A DNA stretch of 64,000 nt. It comes from Rhodocyclaceae bacterium. GTDB taxonomy: Bacteria; Pseudomonadota; Gammaproteobacteria; Burkholderiales; Rhodocyclaceae. The position numbers were made by a program, and so were the translations under genes. Each line of letters begins with the position of its first letter. Within the stretch, counting starts at the first letter, position 1. Below are positions 18,717 to 29,195 of the stretch, piece after piece. The notes below the pieces were generated by a model, which was not told the origin of the DNA, ran no database searches, and was given only the letters and a program-made list of their open reading frames with translations. The stretch lies in contig VMSX01000030.1 of NCBI GenBank assembly GCA_013791905.1, forward strand, positions 352,741-416,740, read 5' to 3'.

Positions 18717-19390
18717 CCCCATTACGCCCCGGCACTGCCTTCTTCATCACCGGCACCGATACCGAGGTCGGCAAAACCCTCGTCACCTGCGCCCTGCTCC
18801 ATGCGGCACGGCAACAGGGCCGCACGGCCGTCGGCATGAAACCGGTCGCCGCCGGTACGGACGACACGGGCCTCAACGAGGATGTCGAACGCTTGACTGC
18901 TGCTAGCTCCTTCGATGCGGCACCGGAACTCGTCAATCCCTACTGCTTCACTTCGCCCATCGCCCCCCATATCGCCGCAGCCGAAACCGGGCAGGCCATC
19001 GACCTTGAGGTGATTCGCGCTGCTTTCGAAAAACTCTCTGCCCAGGCCGATTTCACCCTGGTCGAAGGCGCAGGTGGTTTTTTGGTGCCGCTGGGCGAAA
19101 CCCTCGACACCGCCGATCTGGCTGTCCATCTGAATCTGCCGGTGATACTGGTGGTCGGTATGCGCCTCGGCTGCATCAACCACGCCCGGCTCACTGCTGC
19201 CGCCATTCTGGAGCGTGGTCTGACCCTCGCCGGCTGGGTGGCCAACAACATCGATCCGGCGATGTCCCGCCGTGCCGAAAACATCGCAGCGCTGGTGGAT
19301 CGGCTGCCCGCACCGCTGCTCGGCGTCCTGCCCTATCAGACCAAACACGAGCCGGCGGCAATTGCCCATTTGCTTCAGATCCCAACATAA
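18698..19390 (+). CDS. bioD: Dethiobiotin synthetase
   Basis: 230 residues. It closes the ureido ring of dethiobiotin from diaminononanoate, CO2 and ATP. The P-loop GTDTEVGKT begins near residue 18. KPVAAG and VEGAGGFLVPL follow as substrate-binding blocks. The ATG at 18698 lies inside bioC; an ATG at 18713 gives an ATGA overlap and may be the real start. It is the last gene of the cluster; bioB is not in the window. Confidence 0.95.
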   Translation: MHRTEMTPLRPGTAFFITGTDTEVGKTLVTCALLHAARQQGRTAVGMKPVAAGTDDTGLNEDVERLTAASSFDAAPELVNPYCFTSPIAPHIAAAETGQAIDLEVIRAAFEKLSAQADFTLVEGAGGFLVPLGETLDTADLAVHLNLPVILVVGMRLGCINHARLTAAAILERGLTLAGWVANNIDPAMSRRAENIAALVDRLPAPLLGVLPYQTKHEPAAIAHLLQIPT

Positions 19391-19653
19391 TAATTATATT
19401 TATTATTAATTAACAAATACTTGTGTAGTTTTGTTAATTTGATTTATTAAAGTACTTTGTACTACAAAATATGAGTGCTGGCGGACTTCATCTCACCGTA
19501 ACTGGCAAGGCTGGCAGTATGCAAGAAGTCAATTCCACGGTTCATCTGAAACGTGGATCATCAAAATCGAAATAGCCCAGCAAATTCGAAGTGACTTCGC
19601 CATGACCAGATGGCCACAGGGGAGCCACCCTCCATGATCATTCAGGCAACAAA
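19391..19653. other. AT-rich spacer after bioD
   Basis: The first 80 bases are strikingly AT-rich compared with the flanking genes. A 34-codon frame begins at 19470 but has no ribosome site. No convincing gene, tRNA or terminator is seen. Confidence 0.4.
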
Positions 19654-20481
19654 TTATCCGCGCCGCCGCGCCAGGTAAAGCCCTGCCAAGCCCAATCCCA
19701 GCAACACAAGCGTCGCCGGCTCTGGCACAGAGGCTCCATCGTTGCCGTTGTCCGCAAGACCAACCGCACTGAAGCCATACTCGATGAACCAGAAGCGCTC
19801 TTGCTGATCCAGCGTCGAGAATCCGTTGAAGGTTCTTATTCCGCTTTCACTGAAAGACAAGTTACTGTTACCGGAGTCGGATATCTGATAGACCCAGTTA
19901 TCCCGGAACCCGTAACCATAGTCACCATAGTCCGAGTACATCCTGACATCCACCCAACGAGCAGCAGCATCGTCGTAGTAAACGTAACCAAGTTCGAGTT
20001 GCACAGCCGCACCGATAAATTCGCTTTCGAATTGCTTAGTACCGTTCACGTTAAACGAGTAACTGAACTCAGGGAGCTCCACAAAAGGACCGAGAAAACG
20101 GAAGGGATTACCCATGCCCAAAGAGAGTGCCGTTGCAATTAAGCCCGGATTGTTATCAACGCCCACGAGAGAAAGCACTCCGGATCCGGTGGTATTGCTC
20201 CAGATTCCCTTTACAGCTCCGTAACCACCGGTGCGCTCATCTTGATAAGTAATAGAGTCAAGTTGGAATGTCTCCATCAAAGTCCAAGCTCCACCCGGGC
20301 TTGTGTCAACACTGTAGTGATATCCGTAATTGTTTCCGGAATAACCGTAGAAATAGGGCGCTGGTGCAGAGTCGAAATTTGAAAAATCAAATTCGACGCT
20401 TGAATTTACAGTCACGTTAGCGACCGCTGCGGTAGAAATTGCTGACATCAAGCACAGCGCAGCGAAAATATTCTTTTTCAT
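19654..20481 (-). CDS. PEP-CTERM sorting domain protein
   Basis: 275 residues from the ATG at 20481 (site AAGGAAG). A signal peptide covers about residues 1-22. The central part (about 25-245) is rich in Tyr, Gly, Ser and Asn with no recognised enzyme motif. The C-terminus is a classic PEP-CTERM anchor: VPEPAT, a hydrophobic stretch, and a final Ala-Arg-Arg-Arg-Gly. Such proteins are processed by an exosortase (EpsH/XrtA) and tied to exopolysaccharide-producing bacteria; no exosortase is in this window. It is a single gene in a lower-GC pocket between bioD and grpE, so it may have been acquired separately. Function is unknown. Confidence 0.88.
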   Translation of the reverse strand: MKKNIFAALCLMSAISTAAVANVTVNSSVEFDFSNFDSAPAPYFYGYSGNNYGYHYSVDTSPGGAWTLMETFQLDSITYQDERTGGYGAVKGIWSNTTGSGVLSLVGVDNNPGLIATALSLGMGNPFRFLGPFVELPEFSYSFNVNGTKQFESEFIGAAVQLELGYVYYDDAAARWVDVRMYSDYGDYGYGFRDNWVYQISDSGNSNLSFSESGIRTFNGFSTLDQQERFWFIEYGFSAVGLADNGNDGASVPEPATLVLLGLGLAGLYLARRRG

Positions 20482-20791
20482 TTCAGCTTCCTTCCCGTCT
20501 AAGTTGATCAACCGTATACCCAGAAACGACACGGGGATATGCTTCCTGTACTTGACATGCAAAATACGTACCCAAAAGCGACCTATCCTTGGAAACTCAA
20601 GCCACGCTGTTGAAACGATTACTGAGCAGATGTTTCTGCCAATTCATAAAGTGCTCAGATGTAAAGTAATTCGACATGTCATCATGGGTATTCTCTGCTT
20701 GAATATTTTGGAGAAACGGAATAATCCCGACTCAATCAAGGGGTACTTATCGATCCGACCAGATAAAATTTGAATTAATCACCACTTCGCA

Positions 20792-20820
20792 CTTGAAAAA
20801 CTAGCGGATTGGCCTCATTC
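20792..20820 (+). promoter_or_regulatory. Heat-shock (sigma-32-type) promoter of grpE
   Basis: CTTGAAA at 20792-20798, a 14-base spacer, then CCTCATTC at 20813-20820. This is close to the sigma-32 consensus CTTGAAA-N13-14-CCCCATNT. grpE starts 36 bases downstream. Confidence 0.75.
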
Positions 20821-20855
20821 ACTGCATGGTTTAACGTAATAAAGGACGCCGTCCC

Positions 20856-21413
20856 ATGCAGGAAACAAAAAACCTCTCCCTTTCCGAACAAGAAGCAGAA
20901 ATCAAGGACGCCAACGCAGAGACTTCATCTGAAGCTGCCGGCGTCGAAAGCACCCCTAGCCCAGCAGAGTTGCTCAAGGCTGCCGAGTTGAAGGCGGCCG
21001 AAAGCCACGACGCCTGGCTGCGTGCCAAGGCCGACACCGAAAACCTGCGCCGCCGCGCCCAGGAAGACGTCACCAAGGCCCACAAATTCGCCGCCGAAAA
21101 GTTTGCCGGCGAACTCTTGGCCGTCAAGGACAGCCTCGAAGCCGCGCTCGCCATCGAAACCCAGACGGCCGAAGCACTCAGGGCCGGCGTCGAGCTGACT
21201 CTGCGGCAACTCAATACCGCCTTCGAAAAATCAGCCGTGGCCGAACTGAACCCGCTCGGCGAGAAATTCGACCCGCACTTCCATCAGGCCATCGCCATGG
21301 TGGATGCCGAGCAGGAACCCAATACGGTGGTCAGTGTGCTGCAGAAAGGCTATGCCCTGCACGAGCGCATCCTGCGTCCGGCACTGGTGACTGTCGCCAA
21401 GCCGAAGGACTAA
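20856..21413 (+). CDS. grpE: Nucleotide exchange factor GrpE
   Basis: 185 residues. The acidic N-terminal tail (1-45) and long coiled coil (about 45-105) are followed by the compact C-terminal beta domain, with [12 protein letters not shown] near residue 130. It releases ADP from DnaK. It is preceded by a heat-shock-type promoter and followed 93 bases later by dnaK, which has its own similar promoter. Confidence 0.96.
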   Translation: MQETKNLSLSEQEAEIKDANAETSSEAAGVESTPSPAELLKAAELKAAESHDAWLRAKADTENLRRRAQEDVTKAHKFAAEKFAGELLAVKDSLEAALAIETQTAEALRAGVELTLRQLNTAFEKSAVAELNPLGEKFDPHFHQAIAMVDAEQEPNTVVSVLQKGYALHERILRPALVTVAKPKD

Positions 21414-21426
21414 ACCACATCCACCG

Positions 21427-21454
21427 CTTGAAGCATGGGGCAATAACCCCATAT
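21427..21454 (+). promoter_or_regulatory. Heat-shock (sigma-32-type) promoter of dnaK
   Basis: CTTGAAG at 21427-21433, a 13-base spacer, then CCCCATAT at 21447-21454, an excellent sigma-32 match. The -10 element is also the right arm of an ATGGGG-N6-CCCCAT inverted repeat (21435-21452), so a DNA or RNA hairpin could form across it. Confidence 0.82.
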
Positions 21455-21506
21455 TCAGCGCAGACAAGTTTTTATCCACGAATTTCAGTACTAAAGGAAA
21501 TCAAAC

Positions 21507-23435
21507 ATGGGCAAGATCATCGGCATCGACTTGGGCACCACCAACAGCTGCGTCGCCATCATGGAAGGCGGCAAGCCCAAGGTCATCGAGAATTCAGAAG
21601 GTGCGCGCACCACGCCATCCATCGTCGCTTACACCGAAGATGGCGACATCCTGTGCGGCGCTTCCGCCAAACGTCAGGCAGTCACCAACGCGAAGAACAC
21701 CCTGTTCGCCGTCAAGCGCCTGATCGGCCGCCGCTTCGACGAGAAGGAAGTGCAGAAGGACATCGACCTGATGCCCTTCAAGATCGTCAAGGCTGATAAC
21801 AACGACGCCTGGGTTGAGGCGCGCGGCCAGAAGATGGCTCCCCCGCAGGTGTCTGCCGAAGTGCTGCGCAAGATGAAGAAAACCGCCGAAGACTATCTCG
21901 GCGAGGAAGTCACCGAAGCGGTCATCACCGTGCCGGCCTATTTCAACGACTCCCAGCGCCAGGCCACCAAGGATGCCGGCAAGATCGCCGGCCTCGATGT
22001 CAAGCGCATCATCAACGAACCGACCGCGGCGGCGATTTCCTTCGGCCTCGACAAGCAGGAAGGCGACCGCAAGATTGCCGTGTTCGACCTCGGCGGCGGT
22101 ACATTCGACATCTCGATCATCGACATCGCCGAGATCGAGGGCGAGCACCAGTTCGAGGTGCTATCGACCAACGGCGACACTTTCCTCGGCGGCGAGGACT
22201 TCGACCAGCGCATCATTGATTACATCGTCACCGAGTTCAAGAAGGAACAGGGCGTCGACCTCAAGAAAGACGTGCTGGCACTTCAGCGTCTGAAGGAATC
22301 TGCAGAAAAGGCCAAGATCGAACTGTCGTCCAACCAGCAGACCGAGATCAACCTGCCCTACATCACGGCAGATGCATCCGGTCCGAAACACTTGGCGATG
22401 AAGATCACCCGCGCCAAGTTCGAGTCGCTGGTGGATGAACTGATCGAGCGCACTGTCGCGCCCTGCCGCATGGCCATCAAGGATGCCGGCGTCAAGATCG
22501 AGGACATCGCCGACGTCATCCTGGTTGGCGGCATGACGCGCATGCCCAAGGTGCAGGACAAGGTCAAGGAACTGTTCGGCCGGGAACCGCGCCGCGACGT
22601 GAACCCAGACGAGGCCGTCGCCGTGGGCGCGGCCATTCAGGGCGGCGTGCTGCAAGGCGAAGTCAAGGACGTGCTGCTGCTTGACGTCACACCACTTTCC
22701 CTCGGCATCGAGACCCTGGGCGGCGTGATGACCAAGCTGATCAAGAAGAACACGACGATTCCGACCAAGACCAGCCAGACCTTCTCCACCGCCGACGACA
22801 ACCAGAGCGCCGTGACCATCCACGTGTTGCAGGGCGAGCGAGAAATGTCCTCCGGCAACAAGAGCCTGGGCCAGTTCAACCTCACCGACATCCCGCCCTC
22901 ACCACGCGGCATGCCGCAGATCGAGGTCACCTTCGACATCGATGCGAATGGAATTCTCCACGTTTCGGCGAAGGACAAGGGCACCGGCAAGGAGAGCAAG
23001 ATCACCATCAAGGCCAACTCGGGCCTCTCCGACGAAGAGATCCAGAGCATGGTGCAGGATGCCGAGGCCCACGCCGAAGAAGACAAGAAGGCTCACGAAC
23101 TGGTCGATACGCGCAACCAGTGCGATGCCATGGTGCACTCTGTGAAGAAGGCAGTGGCCGAGCACGGCGACAAGGTCGACGCCGATGAAAAGGCCAAGAT
23201 CGAAGCCGCCATCAAGGAAGCCGAAGAGGCCATGAAGGGCAACGACAAGGCCGACATCGAAGCCAAGACGCAGGCGCTTGGCCAAGCTTCGCAGAAACTC
23301 GGCGAGAAGATTTATGCCGAGACACAGCAGGCCGATGCGGCTGGCGCTGCGGGCACCGCGCCAGGTGGCGAAGCCAAGAAAGACAACCCGGACGTGGTGG
23401 ATGCCGAATTCACCGAAGTAAAAGACAAGAAGTAA
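21507..23435 (+). CDS. dnaK: Molecular chaperone DnaK (Hsp70)
   Basis: 642 residues, full length. It begins [16 protein letters not shown] and has the Hsp70 signatures ([13 protein letters not shown] near 195, [11 protein letters not shown] near 340). The substrate-binding domain follows from about 390, and a Gly/Ala/Glu-rich tail ends in EFTEVKDKK. It is the ATP-dependent chaperone of the KJE system. The gene sits between grpE and dnaJ in the standard order. Confidence 0.98.
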   Translation: MGKIIGIDLGTTNSCVAIMEGGKPKVIENSEGARTTPSIVAYTEDGDILCGASAKRQAVTNAKNTLFAVKRLIGRRFDEKEVQKDIDLMPFKIVKADNNDAWVEARGQKMAPPQVSAEVLRKMKKTAEDYLGEEVTEAVITVPAYFNDSQRQATKDAGKIAGLDVKRIINEPTAAAISFGLDKQEGDRKIAVFDLGGGTFDISIIDIAEIEGEHQFEVLSTNGDTFLGGEDFDQRIIDYIVTEFKKEQGVDLKKDVLALQRLKESAEKAKIELSSNQQTEINLPYITADASGPKHLAMKITRAKFESLVDELIERTVAPCRMAIKDAGVKIEDIADVILVGGMTRMPKVQDKVKELFGREPRRDVNPDEAVAVGAAIQGGVLQGEVKDVLLLDVTPLSLGIETLGGVMTKLIKKNTTIPTKTSQTFSTADDNQSAVTIHVLQGEREMSSGNKSLGQFNLTDIPPSPRGMPQIEVTFDIDANGILHVSAKDKGTGKESKITIKANSGLSDEEIQSMVQDAEAHAEEDKKAHELVDTRNQCDAMVHSVKKAVAEHGDKVDADEKAKIEAAIKEAEEAMKGNDKADIEAKTQALGQASQKLGEKIYAETQQADAAGAAGTAPGGEAKKDNPDVVDAEFTEVKDKK

Positions 23436-23511
23436 TTCACCTGCAACACATCGGTAGCGGGCCGCCGGCTAGTTTCTAGCCCCGGCCCATTGCCGTTTTA
23501 TCAGGACAGTC

Positions 23512-24627
23512 ATGGCAAAACGCGACTATTACGAAGTCCTCGGCGTCAATCGCGACGCATCCGACGAAGAGATCAAAAAGGCCTATCGTCGTTTGGCGAT
23601 GAAACATCATCCCGACCGCAACCTGGACAATCCAAAGTCCGAAGATCATTTCAAGGAAGCCAAGGAAGCCTACGAAATCCTTTCCGAGCCCAGTAAACGC
23701 CAGGCCTACGACCAGTTTGGTCACGCCGGGGTCGACCAACAGGGCGGCATGGGCGGCAATGGGAACTTCGGCGATGCTTTCTCCGACATCTTCGGCGACA
23801 TCTTCGGCGGTCGTGCTGGCGGCGGCGGGCGTTCCAACGTCTATCGCGGCGCCGATCTGCGCTACAACCTCGAGATCACCCTTGAAGAAGCCGCACGCGG
23901 CACCGAAACACGCATCCGCATTCCGACCATGGCCGAATGCGAAAGCTGCCACGGCAGCGGCGCCAAGAAAGGCACCGAACCCAAGACCTGCCCGACCTGC
24001 GGCGGCCACGGCCAGGTGCGCATGCAGCAAGGCTTCTTCTCCATCCAGCAAACCTGCCCGAAATGCCACGGCACCGGCCGTTACGTCGCCGACCCCTGCG
24101 GTAGCTGCCACGGCTCCGGTCGTGTCAAGCAACACAAGACACTCTCGGTCAAGATTCCGTCCGGCATCGACGAGGGCGATCGCATTCGGCTGTCCGGAGA
24201 GGGCGAGCACGGCGTCAATGGCGGCCCGCCCGGCGACCTGTACGTGCAGATCCACATCAAGCCGCACCAGGTTTTCCAGCGCGATCATGACGACCTGCAT
24301 TGCGAGATGCCGGTCAGCTTCACTGCCGCTGCACTCGGTGGCGAGATAGAAATCCCCACGCTGGACGGCGTCGCGCGGCTCAAGGTGCCGGCGGAGACGC
24401 AGACCGGCAAGGTCTTCCGGCTGCGCGGCAAAGGCATCAAGGGCGTTCGCTCGATCGCTCAAGGCGACCTGCTTTGCCATGTGGTCGTTGAAACGCCCGT
24501 GAGTCTGACCGAGCGGCAGAAGGAACTGCTGCGCGAATTCGAAGAACTGAGCCAAGGCAACGCCGCCACCCATAACCCCAAGGCACAAGGCTGGCTGGAC
24601 AAGGTAAAGGACTTTTTCGGCGGTTAG
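23512..24627 (+). CDS. dnaJ: Chaperone DnaJ (type I Hsp40)
   Basis: 371 residues. The J domain (1-70) has HPD in MKHHPDRN. A Gly/Phe-rich region (about 73-105) is followed by four CxxCxGxG zinc motifs (about residues 143-205) and the C-terminal substrate domains. It delivers clients to DnaK and stimulates ATP hydrolysis. It lies 76 bases after dnaK with no separate promoter evident, and is followed by a strong terminator. Confidence 0.98.
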   Translation: MAKRDYYEVLGVNRDASDEEIKKAYRRLAMKHHPDRNLDNPKSEDHFKEAKEAYEILSEPSKRQAYDQFGHAGVDQQGGMGGNGNFGDAFSDIFGDIFGGRAGGGGRSNVYRGADLRYNLEITLEEAARGTETRIRIPTMAECESCHGSGAKKGTEPKTCPTCGGHGQVRMQQGFFSIQQTCPKCHGTGRYVADPCGSCHGSGRVKQHKTLSVKIPSGIDEGDRIRLSGEGEHGVNGGPPGDLYVQIHIKPHQVFQRDHDDLHCEMPVSFTAAALGGEIEIPTLDGVARLKVPAETQTGKVFRLRGKGIKGVRSIAQGDLLCHVVVETPVSLTERQKELLREFEELSQGNAATHNPKAQGWLDKVKDFFGG

Positions 24628-24645
24628 CCGCAGTCTTGTGTTTCG

Positions 24646-24674
24646 AAAAAAAACCGCCACTTGGGCGGTTTTTT
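24646..24674. terminator. Bidirectional rho-independent terminator
   Basis: The stem CCGCC / GGCGG with loop ACTTG is flanked by an A-run on the left and a T-run on the right. It can therefore end both dnaJ and the convergent gene at 24705. Confidence 0.85.
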
Positions 24675-24704
24675 GATCGATTCGATTGCCTGTCGGGTCA
24701 CCCC

Positions 24705-24992
24705 CTATTTGAATCTGGACCTGACTGAAGCGAGCGCTTCGCCCACTGCGTCCCAGGCCATTTCGACGCCCGCCTTCATGTCTTCCCAAGCACCTGCGGC
24801 AGACTGCTGCAGCTCCTCCATTTTTTTCTTGGCATGGTCGCGCTTGCCATGCAGAATCTCGATCTGCTCATGGTATTCAGCACGGGTCTTTGCCCCGACC
24901 TGATCCGCCTTGGCAGCCAGAGCATCGATTTCGTTGCTCCACTGGTCCAGCCTGGAATGCATTTTGCGGATGTATTCGTCTTTCGTGCTCAT
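24705..24992 (-). CDS. Small coiled-coil stress protein (Sll1863-like)
   Basis: 95 residues, almost wholly helical and highly charged. A heptad-like coiled coil spans about residues 5-65 (KMHSRLDQWSNEIDALAAKAD) and an amphipathic helix the C-terminus. The pattern matches small coiled-coil proteins annotated as the Sll1863 family, often linked to stress but without known function. There is no signal peptide. It sits between dnaJ and transaldolase and is transcribed leftward. Confidence 0.65.
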   Translation of the reverse strand: MSTKDEYIRKMHSRLDQWSNEIDALAAKADQVGAKTRAEYHEQIEILHGKRDHAKKKMEELQQSAAGAWEDMKAGVEMAWDAVGEALASVRSRFK

Positions 24993-25069
24993 ACAGATCT
25001 CCTTTCAATTGTGCAGTGTGGTGAATGATGGCGCTCTGAAACCATATCCCGGATATTTCGGGACTCGCA

Positions 25070-26164
25070 TCAGCGAGATTGCTTCATGAACAAGCGTTTC
25101 TCTTCCAGCGTTGCCAAAGCGGCAACGTAGGAGGCCTCGAACTTGGCCACACCCTCCTCTTCAAGTTCTCCGACGATGGTCTCGATGCTCACACCCAGCC
25201 CCTTCAATGTCTCCAGATCAAGTCTGGCGCGATCGAGCTTGCCTTCCAGCGAAGAGTGAATGGTGCCATGGTCGACAAAGGCCTCTAGCGTTTCCTGAGG
25301 TACCGTGGTGACAGTATCGGGGCCGATCAGCTTATCCACATAGAGAATATCCGGATATGCCGGATTCTTGGTGCCGGTGGATGCCCACAGCAGTCTTTGC
25401 GGCCTGGGCTTGCCGGAAATCTCGGCAAGGCGAAACGGCATCACTGCCTTGTAATGGTCATAGGCAAGCCGGGCCAGCGCAATCGCAATGCGTCCGCGCA
25501 ACGCCAGCGCAGCGGGTTTGCCGATGGTTTCCAGGATTTTGTCGACCTTGCTGTCAATACGGCTCACGAAAAATGAAGCCACCGAGGCAACGCTGTCGAT
25601 CTTGGCGCAATTCGACAGCCCACGCAGATAGGCTTCTGCCACCGCCACGTAGCGTTCAACCGAGAACAGCAGGGTCGCATTGACGTTGATCCCCTCGGCA
25701 ATCAGTTGCTCCACAACCGGCAAGCCGGCCACGGTGGCGGGTACCTTGATCATCAGGTTGGGCCGGTTCACCACCTGCCAGAGATGCCTGGCCGCCAGCA
25801 GCGTGGCATCGGTGTCATGAGCCAGACGCGGCGAGACTTCGAGACTCACATAACCATCCCGTCCCCCACTTTCCTCATGCACCGGACGCAACAGGTCTGC
25901 CGCCATCTGAACGTCGCGCACCGTGAGCCACTCGTAAATCGTCTCGATATCCATGTCGGGATTCGTCCGCGACAGTTCCAGGATGGCATCATCATAGGCG
26001 GCGCTGGCCGCGATGGCCTGCTGGAAGATGGTGGGATTGCTGGTCACCCCGCTGATGCCCATGCGGATGAAAGATTTCAGGCCCTCCCCGACCAGCATCC
26101 GGCGGTCGATACTGTCCAGCCACATGGATTGACCCACGTCTCCTAATTCGGGGATTGTTGCCAT
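25070..26164 (-). CDS. tal: Transaldolase
   Basis: 364 residues, the length of the longer actinobacterial/cyanobacterial-type transaldolase subfamily. The conserved GVTSNPTIFQQAI block is near residues 39-51, and the Schiff-base lysine is Lys140 in NLMIKVPAT. It exchanges a dihydroxyacetone unit between sedoheptulose-7-P and glyceraldehyde-3-P. It is divergent from the phosphoketolase gene, whose substrates (xylulose-5-P and fructose-6-P) are pentose phosphate intermediates, so the pair likely forms one sugar-phosphate module. Confidence 0.94.
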   Translation of the reverse strand: MATIPELGDVGQSMWLDSIDRRMLVGEGLKSFIRMGISGVTSNPTIFQQAIAASAAYDDAILELSRTNPDMDIETIYEWLTVRDVQMAADLLRPVHEESGGRDGYVSLEVSPRLAHDTDATLLAARHLWQVVNRPNLMIKVPATVAGLPVVEQLIAEGINVNATLLFSVERYVAVAEAYLRGLSNCAKIDSVASVASFFVSRIDSKVDKILETIGKPAALALRGRIAIALARLAYDHYKAVMPFRLAEISGKPRPQRLLWASTGTKNPAYPDILYVDKLIGPDTVTTVPQETLEAFVDHGTIHSSLEGKLDRARLDLETLKGLGVSIETIVGELEEEGVAKFEASYVAALATLEEKRLFMKQSR

Positions 26165-26391
26165 GGCGGCTTCCTTTCCTTCACGCTAACCAACTATAAG
26201 GTAGTGTATGAACTGAATTGTCGCCAGGACTTTTGAAAAAGCGGCCTGGAGTTTCCCTGCAGCGATAAGGTACGGAATCGAGCCACGTCGTCGTGGCAAG
26301 CTTGCCAGCCTTGGCCTAGAGTTGGTAGCGACAGGCAGGAAGCAACTGCGCTCAAGGCCGAGATTTCCACCTCAACAGAAAGGAAGGCAGC
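26165..26391. promoter_or_regulatory. Divergent promoter region tal / phosphoketolase
   Basis: 227-base spacer between two diverging genes. It must hold both promoters, but no operator or clear -35/-10 pair can be named with confidence. Confidence 0.35.
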
Positions 26392-28782
26392 ATGAACAAT
26401 GCGACCGGCACCTCTCACGCCCCCGCTACTGAAGAACTGGAGCATCTGGACGCTTGGTGGCGGGCCTGCAATTATCTGGCGGCAGGCATGATCTACCTGC
26501 AGGACAACCCCTTGTTGCGCCAACCCCTCAAGCCTGAGCACATCAAGCAACGACTGCTGGGACACTGGGGGGCCAGTCCGGCCCTCTCCTTCACCTATGC
26601 CCACCTGAACCGGCTGATCGTCAAGCACGACCTCGATGCCATCTTCCTGGCCGGCCCCGGGCACGGTGCTCCCGGGGTGTTGGGTCCGGTCTATCTGGAA
26701 GGCACTTACTCGGAGGTCTATCCCAACAAGGGCGAGGATGAAGACGGCATGCAGCTCTTCTTCAAGGAATTCTCCTTCCCCGGTGGCATCGGTAGCCATT
26801 GCACGCCGGAAACCCCGGGCTCCATCCACGAAGGCGGCGAACTGGGCTATTCGATCGCCCATGCCTTCGGCGCGGCCTTCGACAACCCGAAGCTGCTGGT
26901 GGCGGTGATGGTAGGCGATGGCGAGGCGGAAACCGGGCCGCTCGCCACCGCCTGGCATTCCAACAAGTTCCTGAATCCCGTGCGGGACGGTGCGGTGTTA
27001 CCCATCCTCAACCTCAATGGCTACAAGATCAACAACCCCACGCTGCTCGCCCGCATCCCCCATGAAGAACTGAAGAGCCTCTTCGAAGGCTACGGCTGGA
27101 CGCCCCATTTCGTCGAAGGCGACGAGCCGATGAGCATGCACCAAGCCATGGCCGCGACGCTGGAGGAGTGTGTCGCAACGATCCAGGATATCCAAGGTCG
27201 GGCTCGCGCCAGTGGCACGCCCTCTCGGCCACGCTGGCCAATGATCGTGCTGCGCACCCCCAAGGGCTGGACCGGTCCGCAGGAAGTGGACGGCCACAAG
27301 GTGGAGGGCACCTGGCGTGCCCATCAGGTGCCCATTTCCAATGTGCGGGACAACCCACAGAAACGCTTGATGCTAGAGGAGTGGCTGCGCAGTTACCGGC
27401 CGGAAGAACTGTTCGATGCAGCCGGCCGCCTGATCCCGGAACTCCGGGCCCTGGCGCCGCGTGGCACCCGGCGCATGAGCGCAAACCCCCACGCTAACGG
27501 CGGACTGTTGCGCAAGGCATTGCGTCTGCCGGACTTTCGGGAATATGCGACCGCAGTCGTCCGGCCGGGCGAAACCCGGGTCGGCAACACCCTCCCCCTC
27601 GGCGAATTCCTGCGCGACATCCTGCGCCGCAATCTTGACAACTTCCGCGTCTTCGGGCCGGACGAGACCACCTCCAACCGCCTGAGCGCGGTGTACGAGG
27701 CGAGCAAAAAGACCTGGCTGGCGGGGATGCTGCCCGAGGATGCCGACGGCGGCGAACTGGCGGCGGACGGACGGGTCATGGAGGTGCTCTCGGAACACAC
27801 CCTGGAGGGCTGGCTGGAAGGCTATCTGCTCACTGGTCGGCATGGCTTCTTCTCGACCTATGAGGCGTTTGTGCACGTCATCGACTCGATGTTCAACCAG
27901 CACGCCAAGTGGCTGGACATTGCCGAGGACATTCCTTGGCGGGCGCCGGTGTCGAGCCTCAACCTGCTGATCACATCGACCGTCTGGCGCCAGGACCACA
28001 ATGGCTTCACTCATCAGGATCCAGGCTTCCTCGACCTGGTGGTGAACAAGAGTCCGACCGTCACCCGCATCTACCTGCCGCCCGACGCCAATTGCCTGCT
28101 CTCGGTGGCAGACCATTGCCTGAAGAGCACCAACGACGTCAATGTCATTGTCTGCGACAAGCAGCCACACTTGCAGTATCTGGACATGGACGCCGCCGTG
28201 CGCCACTGCACCAAGGGCATCGGTATCTGGGACTGGGCCAGCAACGACTTTGGCGAAGAACCCGACGTGGTCATGGCCTGTTGCGGCGACGTGCCAACAC
28301 AGGAAGCTTTGGCGGCAGTCGGTCTGCTGCGGGAAAATTTCCCGGCACTCAAGATCCGCTTCATCAACGTGGTGGACCTGTTCCGCATGACTCCCGCGAG
28401 CGAGCACCCCCATGGGCTCGCCGATCGCGACTTTGACAGCCTGTTTACCGTGGACCGCCCGATCATCTTCAACTTCCATGGTTATCCCTGGCTGATTCAC
28501 CGCCTGGCCTACCGGCGCACCAACCACAAGAACCTGCATGTGCGCGGCTACAAGGAGAAGGGCAACATCAACACGCCACTGGATCTGGCAATGCAAAACG
28601 AAATCGACCGCTTCAGCCTGGCCATCGATGTCATCAACCGCGTGCCGGGCCTCCTGGTGGCCGGGGCACACGTCAAGGAGCGACTCCGGGACATGCAGAT
28701 CGATTGCCGCAACCATGCCTATGCGCACGGCGTGGACCGGCCCGACATCGTTGCCTGGAATTGGCCAGGACCCAAGCCATGA
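26392..28782 (+). CDS. xfp: Phosphoketolase (xylulose-5-P / fructose-6-P)
   Basis: 796 residues, full length. It is a thiamine diphosphate enzyme that cleaves xylulose-5-P or fructose-6-P with phosphate to acetyl-P and an aldose phosphate. Visible blocks are GPGHGAP near residue 89, [11 protein letters not shown] near 145, and the ThDP-binding segment [12 protein letters not shown] near 175. It provides an acetyl-P route that bypasses CO2 loss and may act with the divergent transaldolase. It has good signature agreement across the whole length. Confidence 0.95.
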   Translation: MNNATGTSHAPATEELEHLDAWWRACNYLAAGMIYLQDNPLLRQPLKPEHIKQRLLGHWGASPALSFTYAHLNRLIVKHDLDAIFLAGPGHGAPGVLGPVYLEGTYSEVYPNKGEDEDGMQLFFKEFSFPGGIGSHCTPETPGSIHEGGELGYSIAHAFGAAFDNPKLLVAVMVGDGEAETGPLATAWHSNKFLNPVRDGAVLPILNLNGYKINNPTLLARIPHEELKSLFEGYGWTPHFVEGDEPMSMHQAMAATLEECVATIQDIQGRARASGTPSRPRWPMIVLRTPKGWTGPQEVDGHKVEGTWRAHQVPISNVRDNPQKRLMLEEWLRSYRPEELFDAAGRLIPELRALAPRGTRRMSANPHANGGLLRKALRLPDFREYATAVVRPGETRVGNTLPLGEFLRDILRRNLDNFRVFGPDETTSNRLSAVYEASKKTWLAGMLPEDADGGELAADGRVMEVLSEHTLEGWLEGYLLTGRHGFFSTYEAFVHVIDSMFNQHAKWLDIAEDIPWRAPVSSLNLLITSTVWRQDHNGFTHQDPGFLDLVVNKSPTVTRIYLPPDANCLLSVADHCLKSTNDVNVIVCDKQPHLQYLDMDAAVRHCTKGIGIWDWASNDFGEEPDVVMACCGDVPTQEALAAVGLLRENFPALKIRFINVVDLFRMTPASEHPHGLADRDFDSLFTVDRPIIFNFHGYPWLIHRLAYRRTNHKNLHVRGYKEKGNINTPLDLAMQNEIDRFSLAIDVINRVPGLLVAGAHVKERLRDMQIDCRNHAYAHGVDRPDIVAWNWPGPKP

Positions 28783-28815
28783 ACAGACGGTGATCTTGTT
28801 TATTTGGAGACAAGC

Positions 28816-29175
28816 ATGGAAATCCTGAAGCAAGTCGTGAACGTTGCCGGGTATACCCTCGAAGCCATCGGCGTGCTCACCATCCTCGCCGGTTGCGTTG
28901 TGGCGGGCATGGGGTTTCTGCGCGAGTGGCGACACTTGGGCGCTGAGGAAGCCTATAGCGCCATGCGGCGGCGGCTTGGGCAGGGCATCATCCTTGGCCT
29001 GGAATTCCTCATCGCGGGAGACATCATCCAGACCGTGGTGCTCACGCAGACCCTGGAGAGCGCGGCGGTGCTGGCCGTCATCGTATTGATCCGCGCTTTC
29101 CTGAGTTTCACCCTGGAACACAGCATCGAGGGGCGCTGGCCCTGGCAGGGCCCGCCCGTCGGTAAATCATCCTAA
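28816..29175 (+). CDS. DUF1622 membrane protein
   Basis: 119 residues from the ATG at 28816 with GGAGA upstream; an in-frame ATG at 28804 is less well placed. Three hydrophobic segments (about residues 12-36, 58-76, 82-100) and the charged motif FLREWRHLGAEEAY match DUF1622. Function is unknown. It lies between phosphoketolase and PEP synthase on the same strand and is probably co-transcribed with them. Confidence 0.8.
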   Translation: MEILKQVVNVAGYTLEAIGVLTILAGCVVAGMGFLREWRHLGAEEAYSAMRRRLGQGIILGLEFLIAGDIIQTVVLTQTLESAAVLAVIVLIRAFLSFTLEHSIEGRWPWQGPPVGKSS

Positions 29176-29195
29176 CTCTTGCCAGGGGATTCGAC

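Noticed and set aside
20504-20773. 89-codon frame between the PEP-CTERM gene and grpE
   Set aside because: No ribosome site, unusual composition, and it covers a promoter region. A real small gene is not excluded but not supported.
23476-24789. 437-codon open frame on the strand opposite dnaJ
   Set aside because: It is a high-GC shadow of dnaJ, crosses the terminator, and has no ribosome site or recognisable domain.
27373-29121. 582-codon open frame opposite phosphoketolase
   Set aside because: The plus-strand frame has full enzyme signatures; the antisense frame has none and only reflects codon bias.
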